NCBI GenBank assembly: GCA_002327305.1
Contig: DCUZ01000044.1
Span: 16,459-61,714 of the forward strand
Direction: 5' to 3'
DNA length: 45,256 nucleotides
Source: Holophagales bacterium UBA2201
GTDB taxonomy: Bacteria > Acidobacteriota > Thermoanaerobaculia > UBA2201
Shown: piece by piece, positions 35,172-43,806 of the stretch
Numbering within the stretch: position 1 is the stretch's first letter
Layout of the letters: each line of letters begins with the position of its first letter
The notes under the pieces: generated by a model
Databases searched by the model: none
Told to the model about the DNA's origin: nothing
Seen by the model: only the letters and a program-made list of their open reading frames with translations
Position numbers and translations under genes: made by a program

Positions 35172-38100
35172 ATGCACACCTGGTTCATCGGATGGGGACT
35201 GGTTCTGCTGACGGCGTGGGCGGGGTACGACGCCCGCCCCACCACACACTGCATCACCTTCGACGACCGCGTCCGGGCTCAGGAGGCCATCGAGCGGGTC
35301 TATTACGAGCACCGCCTCTGGCCCAAGGAGAATCCGGGGCCGAAACCGCCGTTCGAGAGCATGATCGGCCTGGCGCAGATCGAGGCCAAGGTGGAGGACT
35401 ACCTCAAAAAATCCGTCGCCCTCGATCAGTATTGGCACCGCCCCATCCAACCCGAACAACTCCAGGCCGAGATGGACCGGATGGCGAAGCAGACCCAGGA
35501 CCCCGAGACGCTGAAGGAGCTCTTCGCCGCCCTCGACAACGATGCCTATCTCATCGCCGAATGTCTCGCACGACCGGTGCTGGCGGATAGGCTGATCTAC
35601 AATTGGCACGCTTTTGACGCAGGATTCCATTCAGAAGCAAAGAAGATGGCCGAGAGGTCGTTAGAAGAACTGACGCCGGACAATTTTGCGACTTATCCTG
35701 AAGGCTTTTGCAGTCGCGTGAAAATCGCCCTTGCCGCGGGAAGGGCAGATGAGGAGCGCGAGCAAGGAATCTCATCCCGGGACGGCACATCGACAATTTA
35801 TGTAGACGAGTCCGAATTCAAGAAAATCGCTGCCCGGCATCCCCCCGCAAGCGGCTCCATCCTAATTCATGAGGATGCGAGTGCCTTCCGCATTGAATAT
35901 GTTCGCGTCCAAACTCGGGATTTCTTCGAGATTGAGGTGCGGGCATTCCCTAAACGGGCATTCGGTGAGTGGTGGGGCGCTGAATCGAAAGAGATAGATA
36001 TTTCCTCAGAGGTCGAAACGATCTGGGCTGGGGCATTTGCCTTGCCGTCGGTCATGGCTTCAACCTCTGCCTCTTGCCAGGGGGACTGGCAGAACAGCCA
36101 CTTGAACGATGTTCCTGACCCCAGGCACGAACATAGTGCCGTCTGGACGGGGACGGAGATGATCATTTGGGGCGGCAGATACACGGAGTATGGGGCGGAA
36201 GCATCCGACATGAAGACCGGCGGACGGTACTCTCCCGCAACGGATTCTTGGGTCGCCACCTCTACCGGAGCCAACTGTCCCATTCCCCGATCCAAGCATA
36301 CTGCTGTTTGGACCGGAACGGAGATGATCGTCTGGGGAGGGAAATATTATGATGGCACGACCCATTACCACAACACCGGCGGACGATACGATCCCTCCAC
36401 GGACACCTGGCTTCCTACTTCCACTGGGACGAACTGCCCGAGCGGTCGGCACTTACACACTGCCGTGTGGACTGGAACGGAAATGATCGTATATGGCGGT
36501 TCTGATTGGTACAACTATTTTAAAAGCGGGGCACGCTACGATCCTAATTCAGATTCATGGACTCCAACCTCAACAGGTCAATATTGCCCGAGTGATCGAG
36601 CGGCACATAGTGCAGTCTGGACCGGAACGGAGATGATCGTCTGGGGCGGATGGAGCGGATGGAATGGGACCTATCTCAATTCGGGAGGCCGGTACAACCC
36701 CACATCGGATTCGTGGGTGCCCACTTCCATTGGCACAAACTGCCCGAACGGCCGTATTGCACATACAGCCGTCTGGACGGGCTCCGAGATGATTGTATGG
36801 GGGGGCTATGGAGGATACGGCGGGCCATCTTATCTGAATAGCGGCGGACGATACTCCCCCTCTGCGGATTCGTGGACTACCACGGGCGGTTCAAACAGCC
36901 CATCAGCCCGAAGAGACCATAGCGCAGTTTGGACGGACACGGAGATGATCGTCTATGGCGGCCACAGTGCGTATGGATACTTAAATACCGGGGCACGCTA
37001 CTCGCCATCGACTAGTTCCTGGATCGCGCTTCCTTTGGCTCCAAGCGATCTGTTGCAGCGAGCGGAGCATACCGCGGTCTGGACCGGGGAGGAAATGATC
37101 ATCTGGGGCGGCCTGGACTATAGCTATCTTCATAGCGATGGGGCAAGATACGCTCCGGCAACGGATTCATGGGTAACCACATCCTCGGGATTGAATTTTC
37201 CCAAGGCAAGGGAGGGACACTCGGCACTATGGACCGGAGCGGAGATGATCGTATGGGGAGGTGAATCCTCCCGTTGGGGGTACCTGGGCACCGGAGGGCG
37301 GTACGATCCGGCCACAGATTCATGGATGCCCGTATCCGTTGGCGCCGGATGCCCAACGGAACGATTTCGGCATACGGCCGTGTGGACGGGGATGGAGATG
37401 ATCATCTGGGGAGGATACGGAGTATTTAACGCACCGGATGGCACACATAAGAATACAGGAGGAAGGTATTCACCGAACGCGGATTCTTGGATCCCTACAT
37501 CTATAAGCACGAACTGTCCTTCTGGACGGGATTGCCATTCGGCCGTCTGGACGGGAACTGAGATGATCATCTGGGGCGGAGCCGAGGAGGTTTACCCCTA
37601 TCACACCAACACAGGGGCGCGATATAATCCTGCGGCAGATACTTGGTCCATCACTTCCACTGCCCTCAATTGCCCAACGAGGCGGATTTGGCATTCGGCG
37701 GTTTGGTGCGGCAATGAAATGATCATTTGGGGTGGGTATGATTATTCTAGTCTCAACTCAGGCGGCAGATACAATCCTTCAAAAGATACATGGAAAACGA
37801 CTTCTTCGCAGGAAGGATGCCCGTCCGGCCGGGACCTACACACGGCGATTTGGACTGGAACCGAAATGATCGTTTGGGGAGGATGGGGATATGATATTGG
37901 TGCATTCAGAACCGGTGGACGATATGATCCGATTGCGGATAAATGGACGGCCACACCGACCTGGCCGGATTGCCCAATTGCCCGATATTTTCACACAGCC
38001 GTCTGGACAGGGGAGGAAATGATCATATGGGGAGGGGAATATAACGGCGATTCCCAGGACCATATCGCCTTAAATTCTGGCGGTCGCTACAATCCCTCCA

Positions 38101-39068
38101 TGAATCTATGGATGGAGACTTCAACCAATGCCTTTTGTCCTTCTCCTCGACAAGGCCATTCTGCCGTTTGGACGGGGAGCCAAATGATAGTGTGGGGAGG
38201 GTCTGCGGAATCCCTGAATTGGACTTCTGGTGGCATATATTTACCTCCCGCAGTGCCAAAGCCCACGATTGTGGGCCCAGCGGAAGGATGCTATGTCACC
38301 GGTGTGCAACTAAGCACTCAATCATTTAGCTCTTATCAATGGTACTTCAATGATTGGCCGATATGGGGATCAAATTTGCAATTTTATACTGCCAAACAGT
38401 CCGGAACGTATTCGGTTTCTGTAAATGATCCAAACGGTTGCCCGGGATTTTCTCCAGTAATAAGCGTATCCATCTATGTTGCACCGCCGGTGAGCATTTC
38501 CGGTTCGTATTTGAACGATTGTCCAAACCCTCATATTTCATTGACAGCTGGCCAGTTTTCAGAATATCAATGGATGTATAACGACATAGATATTTCAGGA
38601 GCTTCATCTCAAACCTATGAGGCCTCAGTTTCTGGAAGCTATAAAGTAAAGGTAGCCGATGGAAAAGGCTGTTTCGGTGAATCAGAGGAACATCCGGTTA
38701 TAATTCAGTTTTGTTCTACGAGCGAAGTTTCACCGTCAGGAGCGGTATACCCCTTACTTCTGACTAAGCTGACCGGATCACCGCAGGAAATCGATCTGTC
38801 ATTTCAGAAGGTAGAACAAACGGCGGGCTATGGTGTGTACACCGGCACGATCGGATCCTGGTACAGTCATGGAGGAAACCCCTTCGGACGTACTTGTGAT
38901 GTCCCAATAGTGGATTTCGGGACCGGACAGATCCACGCCCGAATAGCGATGATTCCCGGGAATCATTACTACCTGATCACGGCCCACAATGCCATCGCCG
39001 AAGGTCCAAGCGGGTTTGACAGCTCAGGAATGGAGATTACCAAAATGCTGAGCACTTGTGCGCCATGA
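35172..39068 (+). CDS. Large secreted Kelch-repeat protein with Ig-like C-terminus
   Basis: A 1298-residue secreted protein; the ATG at 35172 has AAGGGAG upstream and starts a signal peptide. Residues 24-150 form a helical domain (AQEAIERVYYEHRLWPKENP, KVEDYLKKSVALDQYW, LQAEMDRMAKQTQDP) that looks like a SurA-type chaperone N-domain. After a diverged linker come 14 repeats of about 52 residues from residue 319 on, each with H[ST]AVWTGTEMI[IV]WGG, GGRY.P..D.W and one Cys in NCPSGR. The stretch before the first repeat (GDWQNSHLNDVPDPR) supplies the strand to close the last one. Fourteen blades would make two seven-bladed propellers. Two Ig-like domains (YQWYFNDWPIWGSNLQFYTA; YQWMYNDIDISGASSQTY) and a final beta-domain complete the chain. 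The DNA after about 35600 is much AT-richer than before it. Confidence 0.85.
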   Translation: MHTWFIGWGLVLLTAWAGYDARPTTHCITFDDRVRAQEAIERVYYEHRLWPKENPGPKPPFESMIGLAQIEAKVEDYLKKSVALDQYWHRPIQPEQLQAEMDRMAKQTQDPETLKELFAALDNDAYLIAECLARPVLADRLIYNWHAFDAGFHSEAKKMAERSLEELTPDNFATYPEGFCSRVKIALAAGRADEEREQGISSRDGTSTIYVDESEFKKIAARHPPASGSILIHEDASAFRIEYVRVQTRDFFEIEVRAFPKRAFGEWWGAESKEIDISSEVETIWAGAFALPSVMASTSASCQGDWQNSHLNDVPDPRHEHSAVWTGTEMIIWGGRYTEYGAEASDMKTGGRYSPATDSWVATSTGANCPIPRSKHTAVWTGTEMIVWGGKYYDGTTHYHNTGGRYDPSTDTWLPTSTGTNCPSGRHLHTAVWTGTEMIVYGGSDWYNYFKSGARYDPNSDSWTPTSTGQYCPSDRAAHSAVWTGTEMIVWGGWSGWNGTYLNSGGRYNPTSDSWVPTSIGTNCPNGRIAHTAVWTGSEMIVWGGYGGYGGPSYLNSGGRYSPSADSWTTTGGSNSPSARRDHSAVWTDTEMIVYGGHSAYGYLNTGARYSPSTSSWIALPLAPSDLLQRAEHTAVWTGEEMIIWGGLDYSYLHSDGARYAPATDSWVTTSSGLNFPKAREGHSALWTGAEMIVWGGESSRWGYLGTGGRYDPATDSWMPVSVGAGCPTERFRHTAVWTGMEMIIWGGYGVFNAPDGTHKNTGGRYSPNADSWIPTSISTNCPSGRDCHSAVWTGTEMIIWGGAEEVYPYHTNTGARYNPAADTWSITSTALNCPTRRIWHSAVWCGNEMIIWGGYDYSSLNSGGRYNPSKDTWKTTSSQEGCPSGRDLHTAIWTGTEMIVWGGWGYDIGAFRTGGRYDPIADKWTATPTWPDCPIARYFHTAVWTGEEMIIWGGEYNGDSQDHIALNSGGRYNPSMNLWMETSTNAFCPSPRQGHSAVWTGSQMIVWGGSAESLNWTSGGIYLPPAVPKPTIVGPAEGCYVTGVQLSTQSFSSYQWYFNDWPIWGSNLQFYTAKQSGTYSVSVNDPNGCPGFSPVISVSIYVAPPVSISGSYLNDCPNPHISLTAGQFSEYQWMYNDIDISGASSQTYEASVSGSYKVKVADGKGCFGESEEHPVIIQFCSTSEVSPSGAVYPLLLTKLTGSPQEIDLSFQKVEQTAGYGVYTGTIGSWYSHGGNPFGRTCDVPIVDFGTGQIHARIAMIPGNHYYLITAHNAIAEGPSGFDSSGMEITKMLSTCAP

Positions 39069-39175
39069 TTTCGGGTAAAGGAATGGTCAGATGCCAACCA
39101 AACTCCGGGCAAGAGCCGCCGGTGGTAATGCTGGGGTGGAAACCGTGGTCACTTACAAAGGATAGGGGGGACTCG

Positions 39176-42100
39176 ATGCACATTTGGCTGATCAACAGTG
39201 GCCTGCTCCTTCTGACAAGTTGGAGTAATCTTCAAACTCAATCCCCTGCACGCCCGCTCACCTTCGACGATCGCGTCCGGGCTCAGGAGGCCATCGAGCG
39301 GGTCTATTACGAGCACCGGATCTGGCCCAAGGAAAATCCCGGCCCCAAACCGCCGTTCGAGGAGATGATTTCCCGCGCCCAGATCGATGCCAAGGTGGAG
39401 GATTACCTCAAGAAGTCCGTCGCCCTGGATAAATTCTGGAAGCGCCCCATCCAGCCGGAACAGCTTCAAGCCGAGATGGACCGGATGGCAAAGCAGACCC
39501 AGGACCCCGAGACCCTGCACGAGCTCTTCGCGGCCCTCGACAACGATGCCTATCTCATCGCCGAATGCCTCGCGAGGCCCATCCTGGCCGACCGGCTCAT
39601 CCGGAATTGGTACGCCTTCGACATTAGGTTCCATCGCGAGGTTAGAGAGAAAGCTGACAGCGCTATGCGATTGGGTCGGATTTCGGCATCGGAGTATTCC
39701 TCGAATGAAACACGCACACACATCAAATACCAGTTGGCCTCCCAACCTATCTCCAAAGTGGAGACCCCAATCGGTCGGATTCATGATGACCCCTATTCAG
39801 TGTCTATCGCTCCAGAGGACTTTGCCAGGATCAAATTAAGGTTCTCCGATTCAACTGGACAAATTGGGCTGAGGGAAACTGCCGAAGCTTTTATTTTGGA
39901 AAGTGCCGGCTTCGCTAACGAGAACGCCATCATCGTGGATGCTTGCATTTTCAGCAAACGGGATTTCGAGACATGGTGGAAGCCTCAGGCTGAATTGTTT
40001 GGAAATATGGTCTATCCCGAGGGCGTGAAGATCCCGATCTATCTCCTGCCTTCTATTGCGGAAGAGCAAGACCTGCCAACAACCGGCACTTGGCTGGCGA
40101 GCTCGCTGAATACAATACCTGATCCCCGTTATGGCCATGTGGCCGTCTGGACCGGCACGGAGATGATTATTTGGGGTGGCTACAACGGGGGCTACACTAA
40201 CATCGGCGCTCGATACAATCCTTCCACAGATACCTGGGCCCTCACGTCATCAGGAGGATCTTGCCCCTCTGCCCGTTCGTATCCCACGGCGGTCTGGACG
40301 GGCAGGGAGATGATCATATGGGGCGGTTTCGCAGGTGAATATTTCAACACCGGCGGATGCTATGATCCACTGACGAACTCCTGGAGTGCCACCTCCGAGG
40401 GAATTGGTGTGCCGGATGGGCGTTACCGACACACAGCGATTTGGACGGGCGAGGAAATGATCGTTTGGGGGGGATATGCATATAGCAATGTTGATCAATA
40501 TTACAATTCGGGCGGGCGTTACGATCCGGTTTCCAACTCCTGGACTCCAACTTCCATCGCAGCGAATTGTCCACAAGGACGGGCAAGAGCCGCCGCGGTC
40601 TGGACGGGGGAGGAGATGATCGTCTGGGGCGGTTCCAACTACTCCTGCCCCGGCAATGAGATCTACCTGAATACCGGAGGGCGGTACAGTCCCATCTCCG
40701 ACAGATGGGCAACAATATCTACTGCTGGTCATTGCCCCAGCGAGCGCAGAAATCACTCTGCCGTTTGGACAGGCGTGGAGATGATCATTTGGGGGGGATA
40801 CGCATATAAAAATGGGGAGAAGTACTTCGATACTGGGAGCCGTTACAATCCCACTGATGATTCCTGGAAGGCCACTTCCACGGTTTGGGACTGCCCCAGC
40901 GGCCGAATCGCTCACACCGCTGTCTGGACGGGATCGACAATGATCGTCTGGGGGGGACTGACAGATTACGACGACTATCTGCCCACCGGTGGATGTTTCG
41001 ATCCAATTGCTGATGTCTGGAGCGCGACTTCGGAGAGCGAGGGTTGCCCATCAGGTCGTGCCGGTCATACTGTCGTCTGGACAGGTTCGGAAATGATCGT
41101 TTGGGGCGGAAAAACCAATCTGGGCCCCAGCAGCGCAGGCGGACGATACGACGTGGGCTCGAACTCATGGGTGCCCACTTCGCTGCAATCGAACGCTCCT
41201 TCCGGCAGGCACGCGAATACGGCCGTTTGGACAGGTTTAGAAATGATTGTCTGGGGTGGAGCCGATCGCGTGAATTACTTTTCAACTGGAGGCCTCTATT
41301 CACCTGGAACGGATTCATGGGCCCCCACTTCCACGGGCAATAACTGCCCCAGAGGCCGCCGCGGCCACACGGCGGTTTGGACGGGTGTTGAAATGATTGT
41401 GTGGGGAGGCAACTATTATGAAATTACTTGGGTTGATGTCAATTCCGGCGGACGGTATAACCCTGCATTAGACAGCTGGCAAAGCACATCAACAGCACTC
41501 CCCTGCCCGTCCGCTCGCAGGTGGCATATCGCTTTCTGGACCGGAACTGAAATGCTCCTGTGGGGAGGCACCGCAGCTAATAGTGGCGCCCTCTTCAATG
41601 GCGGCCGCTATGATCCGGGGATGGATACTTGGAAATCCGCGTCGACAGGTCCTAATTGTCCATCCGAGAGGCAGGGTTTTTCCTCGGTCTGGACAGGATC
41701 ATCCATGATCATTTGGGGTGGATCTGACCCGGATGGATATTCGCTTCAAAGCGGCGGCATATACGACCCCGGCACGGATTCATGGAAAGCCACAGCCATC
41801 GATTACTTCTGTCCCGGGGGTCGCAAGCTGGCCAGCGCGGTCTGGACAGGAGATGAAATGCTGGTATGGGGTGGATTCATTTCCGGACCTGAATACCCCA
41901 TTACGACTCCCAATGGAGCACGTTACAGGCCATCATCTAATACCTGGGCACCGATCTCATCGGAAAACCACCTTTGGTATTCATTGGCCGGACATAGCGT
42001 GCTTTGGACGGGACGCCAAATGCTCCTGTGGGGTGGCGATGTGGGCATCTGGAATACTCTCATGCTTAACACGGGAGTATTATTTGATCCAAATACAGAC

Positions 42101-42268
42101 AGCTGGACGGGCACTTCAACGGGAAATAACTGCCCATCACCCCGATACGAGCATTCAACAGTATGGACCGGAAAATTGATGATCGTATGGGGTGGTGAGG
42201 GAAGCCTCCAGACCGGCGGAATCTACCGCCCCTATTCCCCCCACGATCGGCCGGTGACACCGCCGTAG
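39176..42268 (+). CDS. Large secreted Kelch-repeat protein, tandem paralogue
   Basis: A 1030-residue paralogue of the preceding protein, 107 bases downstream. The N-terminal ~125 residues after the signal peptide are nearly the same (AQEAIERVYYEHRIWPKENP, LQAEMDRMAKQTQDP, NDAYLIAECLARP) and the DNA there is about 85% alike by eye. The linker (about 150-310) has diverged beyond easy alignment. It also has exactly 14 Kelch blades of about 52 residues (first near residue 320), several with changed motif starts (AAAVWTG, FSSVWTG, HIAFWTG). Unlike its neighbour it ends with the last blade (TGGIYRPYSP), without Ig-like domains. The ATG at 39176 follows a G-rich ribosome site. Binding of a polymer or surface ligand is likely for such propellers; nothing enzymatic is seen. 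Confidence 0.85.
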   Translation: MHIWLINSGLLLLTSWSNLQTQSPARPLTFDDRVRAQEAIERVYYEHRIWPKENPGPKPPFEEMISRAQIDAKVEDYLKKSVALDKFWKRPIQPEQLQAEMDRMAKQTQDPETLHELFAALDNDAYLIAECLARPILADRLIRNWYAFDIRFHREVREKADSAMRLGRISASEYSSNETRTHIKYQLASQPISKVETPIGRIHDDPYSVSIAPEDFARIKLRFSDSTGQIGLRETAEAFILESAGFANENAIIVDACIFSKRDFETWWKPQAELFGNMVYPEGVKIPIYLLPSIAEEQDLPTTGTWLASSLNTIPDPRYGHVAVWTGTEMIIWGGYNGGYTNIGARYNPSTDTWALTSSGGSCPSARSYPTAVWTGREMIIWGGFAGEYFNTGGCYDPLTNSWSATSEGIGVPDGRYRHTAIWTGEEMIVWGGYAYSNVDQYYNSGGRYDPVSNSWTPTSIAANCPQGRARAAAVWTGEEMIVWGGSNYSCPGNEIYLNTGGRYSPISDRWATISTAGHCPSERRNHSAVWTGVEMIIWGGYAYKNGEKYFDTGSRYNPTDDSWKATSTVWDCPSGRIAHTAVWTGSTMIVWGGLTDYDDYLPTGGCFDPIADVWSATSESEGCPSGRAGHTVVWTGSEMIVWGGKTNLGPSSAGGRYDVGSNSWVPTSLQSNAPSGRHANTAVWTGLEMIVWGGADRVNYFSTGGLYSPGTDSWAPTSTGNNCPRGRRGHTAVWTGVEMIVWGGNYYEITWVDVNSGGRYNPALDSWQSTSTALPCPSARRWHIAFWTGTEMLLWGGTAANSGALFNGGRYDPGMDTWKSASTGPNCPSERQGFSSVWTGSSMIIWGGSDPDGYSLQSGGIYDPGTDSWKATAIDYFCPGGRKLASAVWTGDEMLVWGGFISGPEYPITTPNGARYRPSSNTWAPISSENHLWYSLAGHSVLWTGRQMLLWGGDVGIWNTLMLNTGVLFDPNTDSWTGTSTGNNCPSPRYEHSTVWTGKLMIVWGGEGSLQTGGIYRPYSPHDRPVTPP

Positions 42269-42339
42269 GTGGAAGGCTAAACGCGGCAGGCTGAAGAAAA
42301 GCCGAAAGCGTTAAGCAAGACTAAACCGCGAGCGAACAG

Positions 42340-42684
42340 CTACTGCTTTTCGGCAGCTTCAACGACGATCCCCAATTGCAGGAGCACGGCCTGCTCCACC
42401 TTGCGCAGGTCATCGCGCGTGATGCGGCAGAGGGGGCCGCTGAGGCGGCTCTTGCTGACGGTGGCGAGCTGGTCGGCCATGGCCTTGCTCTGCCGGCCCT
42501 TGAGCCTCACATAGGCCTCGCTGGGATAGAGCACCTCCACCCGGCTGGTCAGCGGCACCACCTGGACGCGATCGAGGTGCTTGTTGGAGAGGTCGTTGCT
42601 GAGGATGACGGCCGGCCGCTTCTTCCGGATCTCGCCGCCGACCGACGGCGAAAAATCCACCCACCATACCTCACCGCGCTTCAT
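42340..42684 (-). CDS. MazF/PemK-family toxin (module 1)
   Basis: A 114-residue mRNA-interferase-like protein. It has MKRGEVWWVDFSPSVGGEIR, the catalytic region KKRPAVILSND with the key Arg, and RVQVVPLTS with the conserved Thr/Ser, then AMADQLATVSKSRL. MazF enzymes cut single-stranded RNA at short sites and are held silent by the antitoxin. Its ATG lies inside the 3' end of the antitoxin gene (14-base overlap), so it is translated from the same message. It converges with the second Kelch gene, whose stop is 71 bases away; that gap has no clear terminator. Confidence 0.9.
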   Translation of the reverse strand: MKRGEVWWVDFSPSVGGEIRKKRPAVILSNDLSNKHLDRVQVVPLTSRVEVLYPSEAYVRLKGRQSKAMADQLATVSKSRLSGPLCRITRDDLRKVEQAVLLQLGIVVEAAEKQ

Positions 42685-42901
42685 CGGTTCCGTCCCCCAC
42701 CGTTCCTTCGATCCAGTTCCACGCCTCATCCTCACGCACAGCATCGGCCGCCATCGCCTTGTAGCCGCATTCGATCTCCTTGGGAAGAACATGGGGCCGG
42801 ACCAGTGATTCGATGAACTCGCTGATGTGGCCGCGGCCGATGACCTTCTGCAGGCCCGCGTAAACCTTCTCATCCATGGTGATCGTCAGCTTTTTCTGCA
42901 T
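42671..42901 (-). CDS. Ribbon-helix-helix antitoxin (module 1)
   Basis: A 76-residue protein with the short N-terminal strand KKLTITMD followed by two helices (EKVYAGLQKVIGRGHISEFIESLVRP), the layout of CopG/RHH DNA-binding antitoxins. The acidic, aromatic C-terminal tail (EDEAWNWIEGTVGDGTDEAR) fits the part that wraps around a MazF toxin. An AGGAG box seven bases upstream of the ATG gives good translation. It most likely represses its own promoter through the paired ATACGTAT sites just upstream. Confidence 0.8.
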   Translation of the reverse strand: MQKKLTITMDEKVYAGLQKVIGRGHISEFIESLVRPHVLPKEIECGYKAMAADAVREDEAWNWIEGTVGDGTDEAR

Positions 42902-42913
42902 GATACGGCTCCT

Positions 42914-42936
42914 ATACGTATGATATACGTATTATA
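42914..42936 (-). promoter_or_regulatory. Operator-promoter of toxin-antitoxin module 1
   Basis: Two copies of the self-complementary octamer ATACGTAT (42914-42921 and 42925-42932) have centres 11 bp apart, one helical turn. The second overlaps a minus-strand TATAAT (42936-42931). A TGAACA at 42960-42955 could be the -35 (18-base spacing). This suits two RHH dimers bound side by side, blocking the promoter. Confidence 0.75.
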
Positions 42937-42988
42937 CTATCCACAGGTATGCTTTGTTCACCCTCTGCATGAGAGAATTGCCACGCCC

Positions 42989-43103
42989 CCCCAAATCTCC
43001 CCTGACCCCTCCTTACCAAGGAGGGGCACCACCCCCGCCCTGGCAGGCGTGGTACAGCCGCCCCCGGCGATGATCAATAATATGCCCCAGGCGAGGGCAC
43101 CTG
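42989..43103. repeat. Partial copy of the 206-bp hairpin repeat, upstream of module 2
   Basis: It contains segment A, with a perfect 9-bp stem CCCCTCCTT/AAGGAGGGG and loop ACC (43006-43026), and segment B (43054-43103), whose first 36 bases are identical to those at 43807-43842. It lacks most of segment C. It lies in the 265-base gap between the divergent toxin-antitoxin modules. Confidence 0.9.
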
Positions 43104-43131
43104 GGCTAAACAGAGGCACCCTCACCCCATC

Positions 43132-43168
43132 TTGACAATGGCATTAATATGCCATAATATTATGGCAT
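43132..43168 (+). promoter_or_regulatory. Operator-promoter of toxin-antitoxin module 2
   Basis: Consensus TTGACA (43132-43137), 17 bases, then TAATAT (43155-43160); transcription would begin at or next to the ATG at 43167. Three half-sites alternate in direction: ATGGCAT (43138-43144), ATGCCAT (43149-43155) and ATGGCAT (43162-43168). The last two form a perfect 20-bp palindrome that ends within the start codon. No Shine-Dalgarno sequence exists. Confidence 0.8.
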
Positions 43169-43445
43169 GACTAAAGCCACAACAAGCCCCTCGGTCCGGA
43201 ATTTCCACGTCCCCCTCCCGGTAGCGCTCTACAAGCGTCTTCAAAAAGAAGCGGAAGAGCGCTCCGTGCCCGCCACCCAATTGGCCAGAAGGGCCATCGA
43301 GGCGTGGCTGAAGACCCGGGAGCGCATCCGGGTCGCGGAGGGGATCCGGGCCTACGCCGTCACGGCGGCAGGCACGGATGAGGACCTCGACCGCGAGATG
43401 GAAACCGCCTCCCTGGCAGCCCCGCATTGGGAAGATGAAGAATGA
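43167..43445 (+). CDS. Ribbon-helix-helix antitoxin (module 2)
   Basis: A 92-residue protein with the RHH pattern: strand VRNFHVPLP and helices VALYKRLQKEAEERSVPATQLARRAIEAWLKTRE (residues 11-50). The rest is an acidic tail (EDLDREMETA ... HWEDEE) likely to cover the toxin. The ATG is at the very end of the palindromic operator and the predicted transcript is leaderless. Its end overlaps the toxin start by four bases. Not closely similar to the module 1 antitoxin. Confidence 0.8.
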   Translation: MTKATTSPSVRNFHVPLPVALYKRLQKEAEERSVPATQLARRAIEAWLKTRERIRVAEGIRAYAVTAAGTDEDLDREMETASLAAPHWEDEE

Positions 43446-43789
43446 AGCGCGGCGACCTGTATTGGGCGGACCTGACGCACCGAAAGGGCTCCGAGCAGAG
43501 GGGCAAACGGCCCGTTCTGATCCTCTCCCACAATGCCTTCAACACCGTCCCGAACTGGAACAGTGTCATCGTGGTCCCCCTCACCACCTCCCCTAAAGCA
43601 TTGAAAGGCCCCACGGCCGTGCCGGTGCCCAAATTAAAGACCGGCCTTCCGACCAACAGTATCGCCCTCTGCCATCAGGTGACCACCCTCGGCAGGGCCC
43701 GGCTGGAGGATCGGATCGGCGCCCTGGAGCCGAATGCCCTTCAGGCCGTGGAGCGGGGTATTTTGCTGGCGATGGGGTTTTCCCTTTAG
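43442..43789 (+). CDS. MazF/PemK-family toxin (module 2)
   Basis: A 115-residue toxin with MKRGDLYWADLTHRKGSEQR, the core GKRPVLILSHNAFN, NSVIVVPLTTS and NSIALCHQVTTLGRARL, as in PemK/MazF ribonucleases; the conserved Arg and Thr are present. It shares only family-level likeness with the module 1 toxin, so the two modules did not come from a recent duplication. It begins in the antitoxin's last codons (ATGA overlap). The direct repeats outside the module raise the possibility that it moved in as a cassette. Confidence 0.92.
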   Translation: MKRGDLYWADLTHRKGSEQRGKRPVLILSHNAFNTVPNWNSVIVVPLTTSPKALKGPTAVPVPKLKTGLPTNSIALCHQVTTLGRARLEDRIGALEPNALQAVERGILLAMGFSL

Positions 43790-43806
43790 GGCCTTCAAAT
43801 CACTGC

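Noticed and set aside
36120..38200. Kelch repeat DNA as a tandem DNA repeat or CRISPR-like array
   Set aside because: The ~156-base period is caused by the protein blades in one long frame; the DNA between the conserved words varies and is coding.
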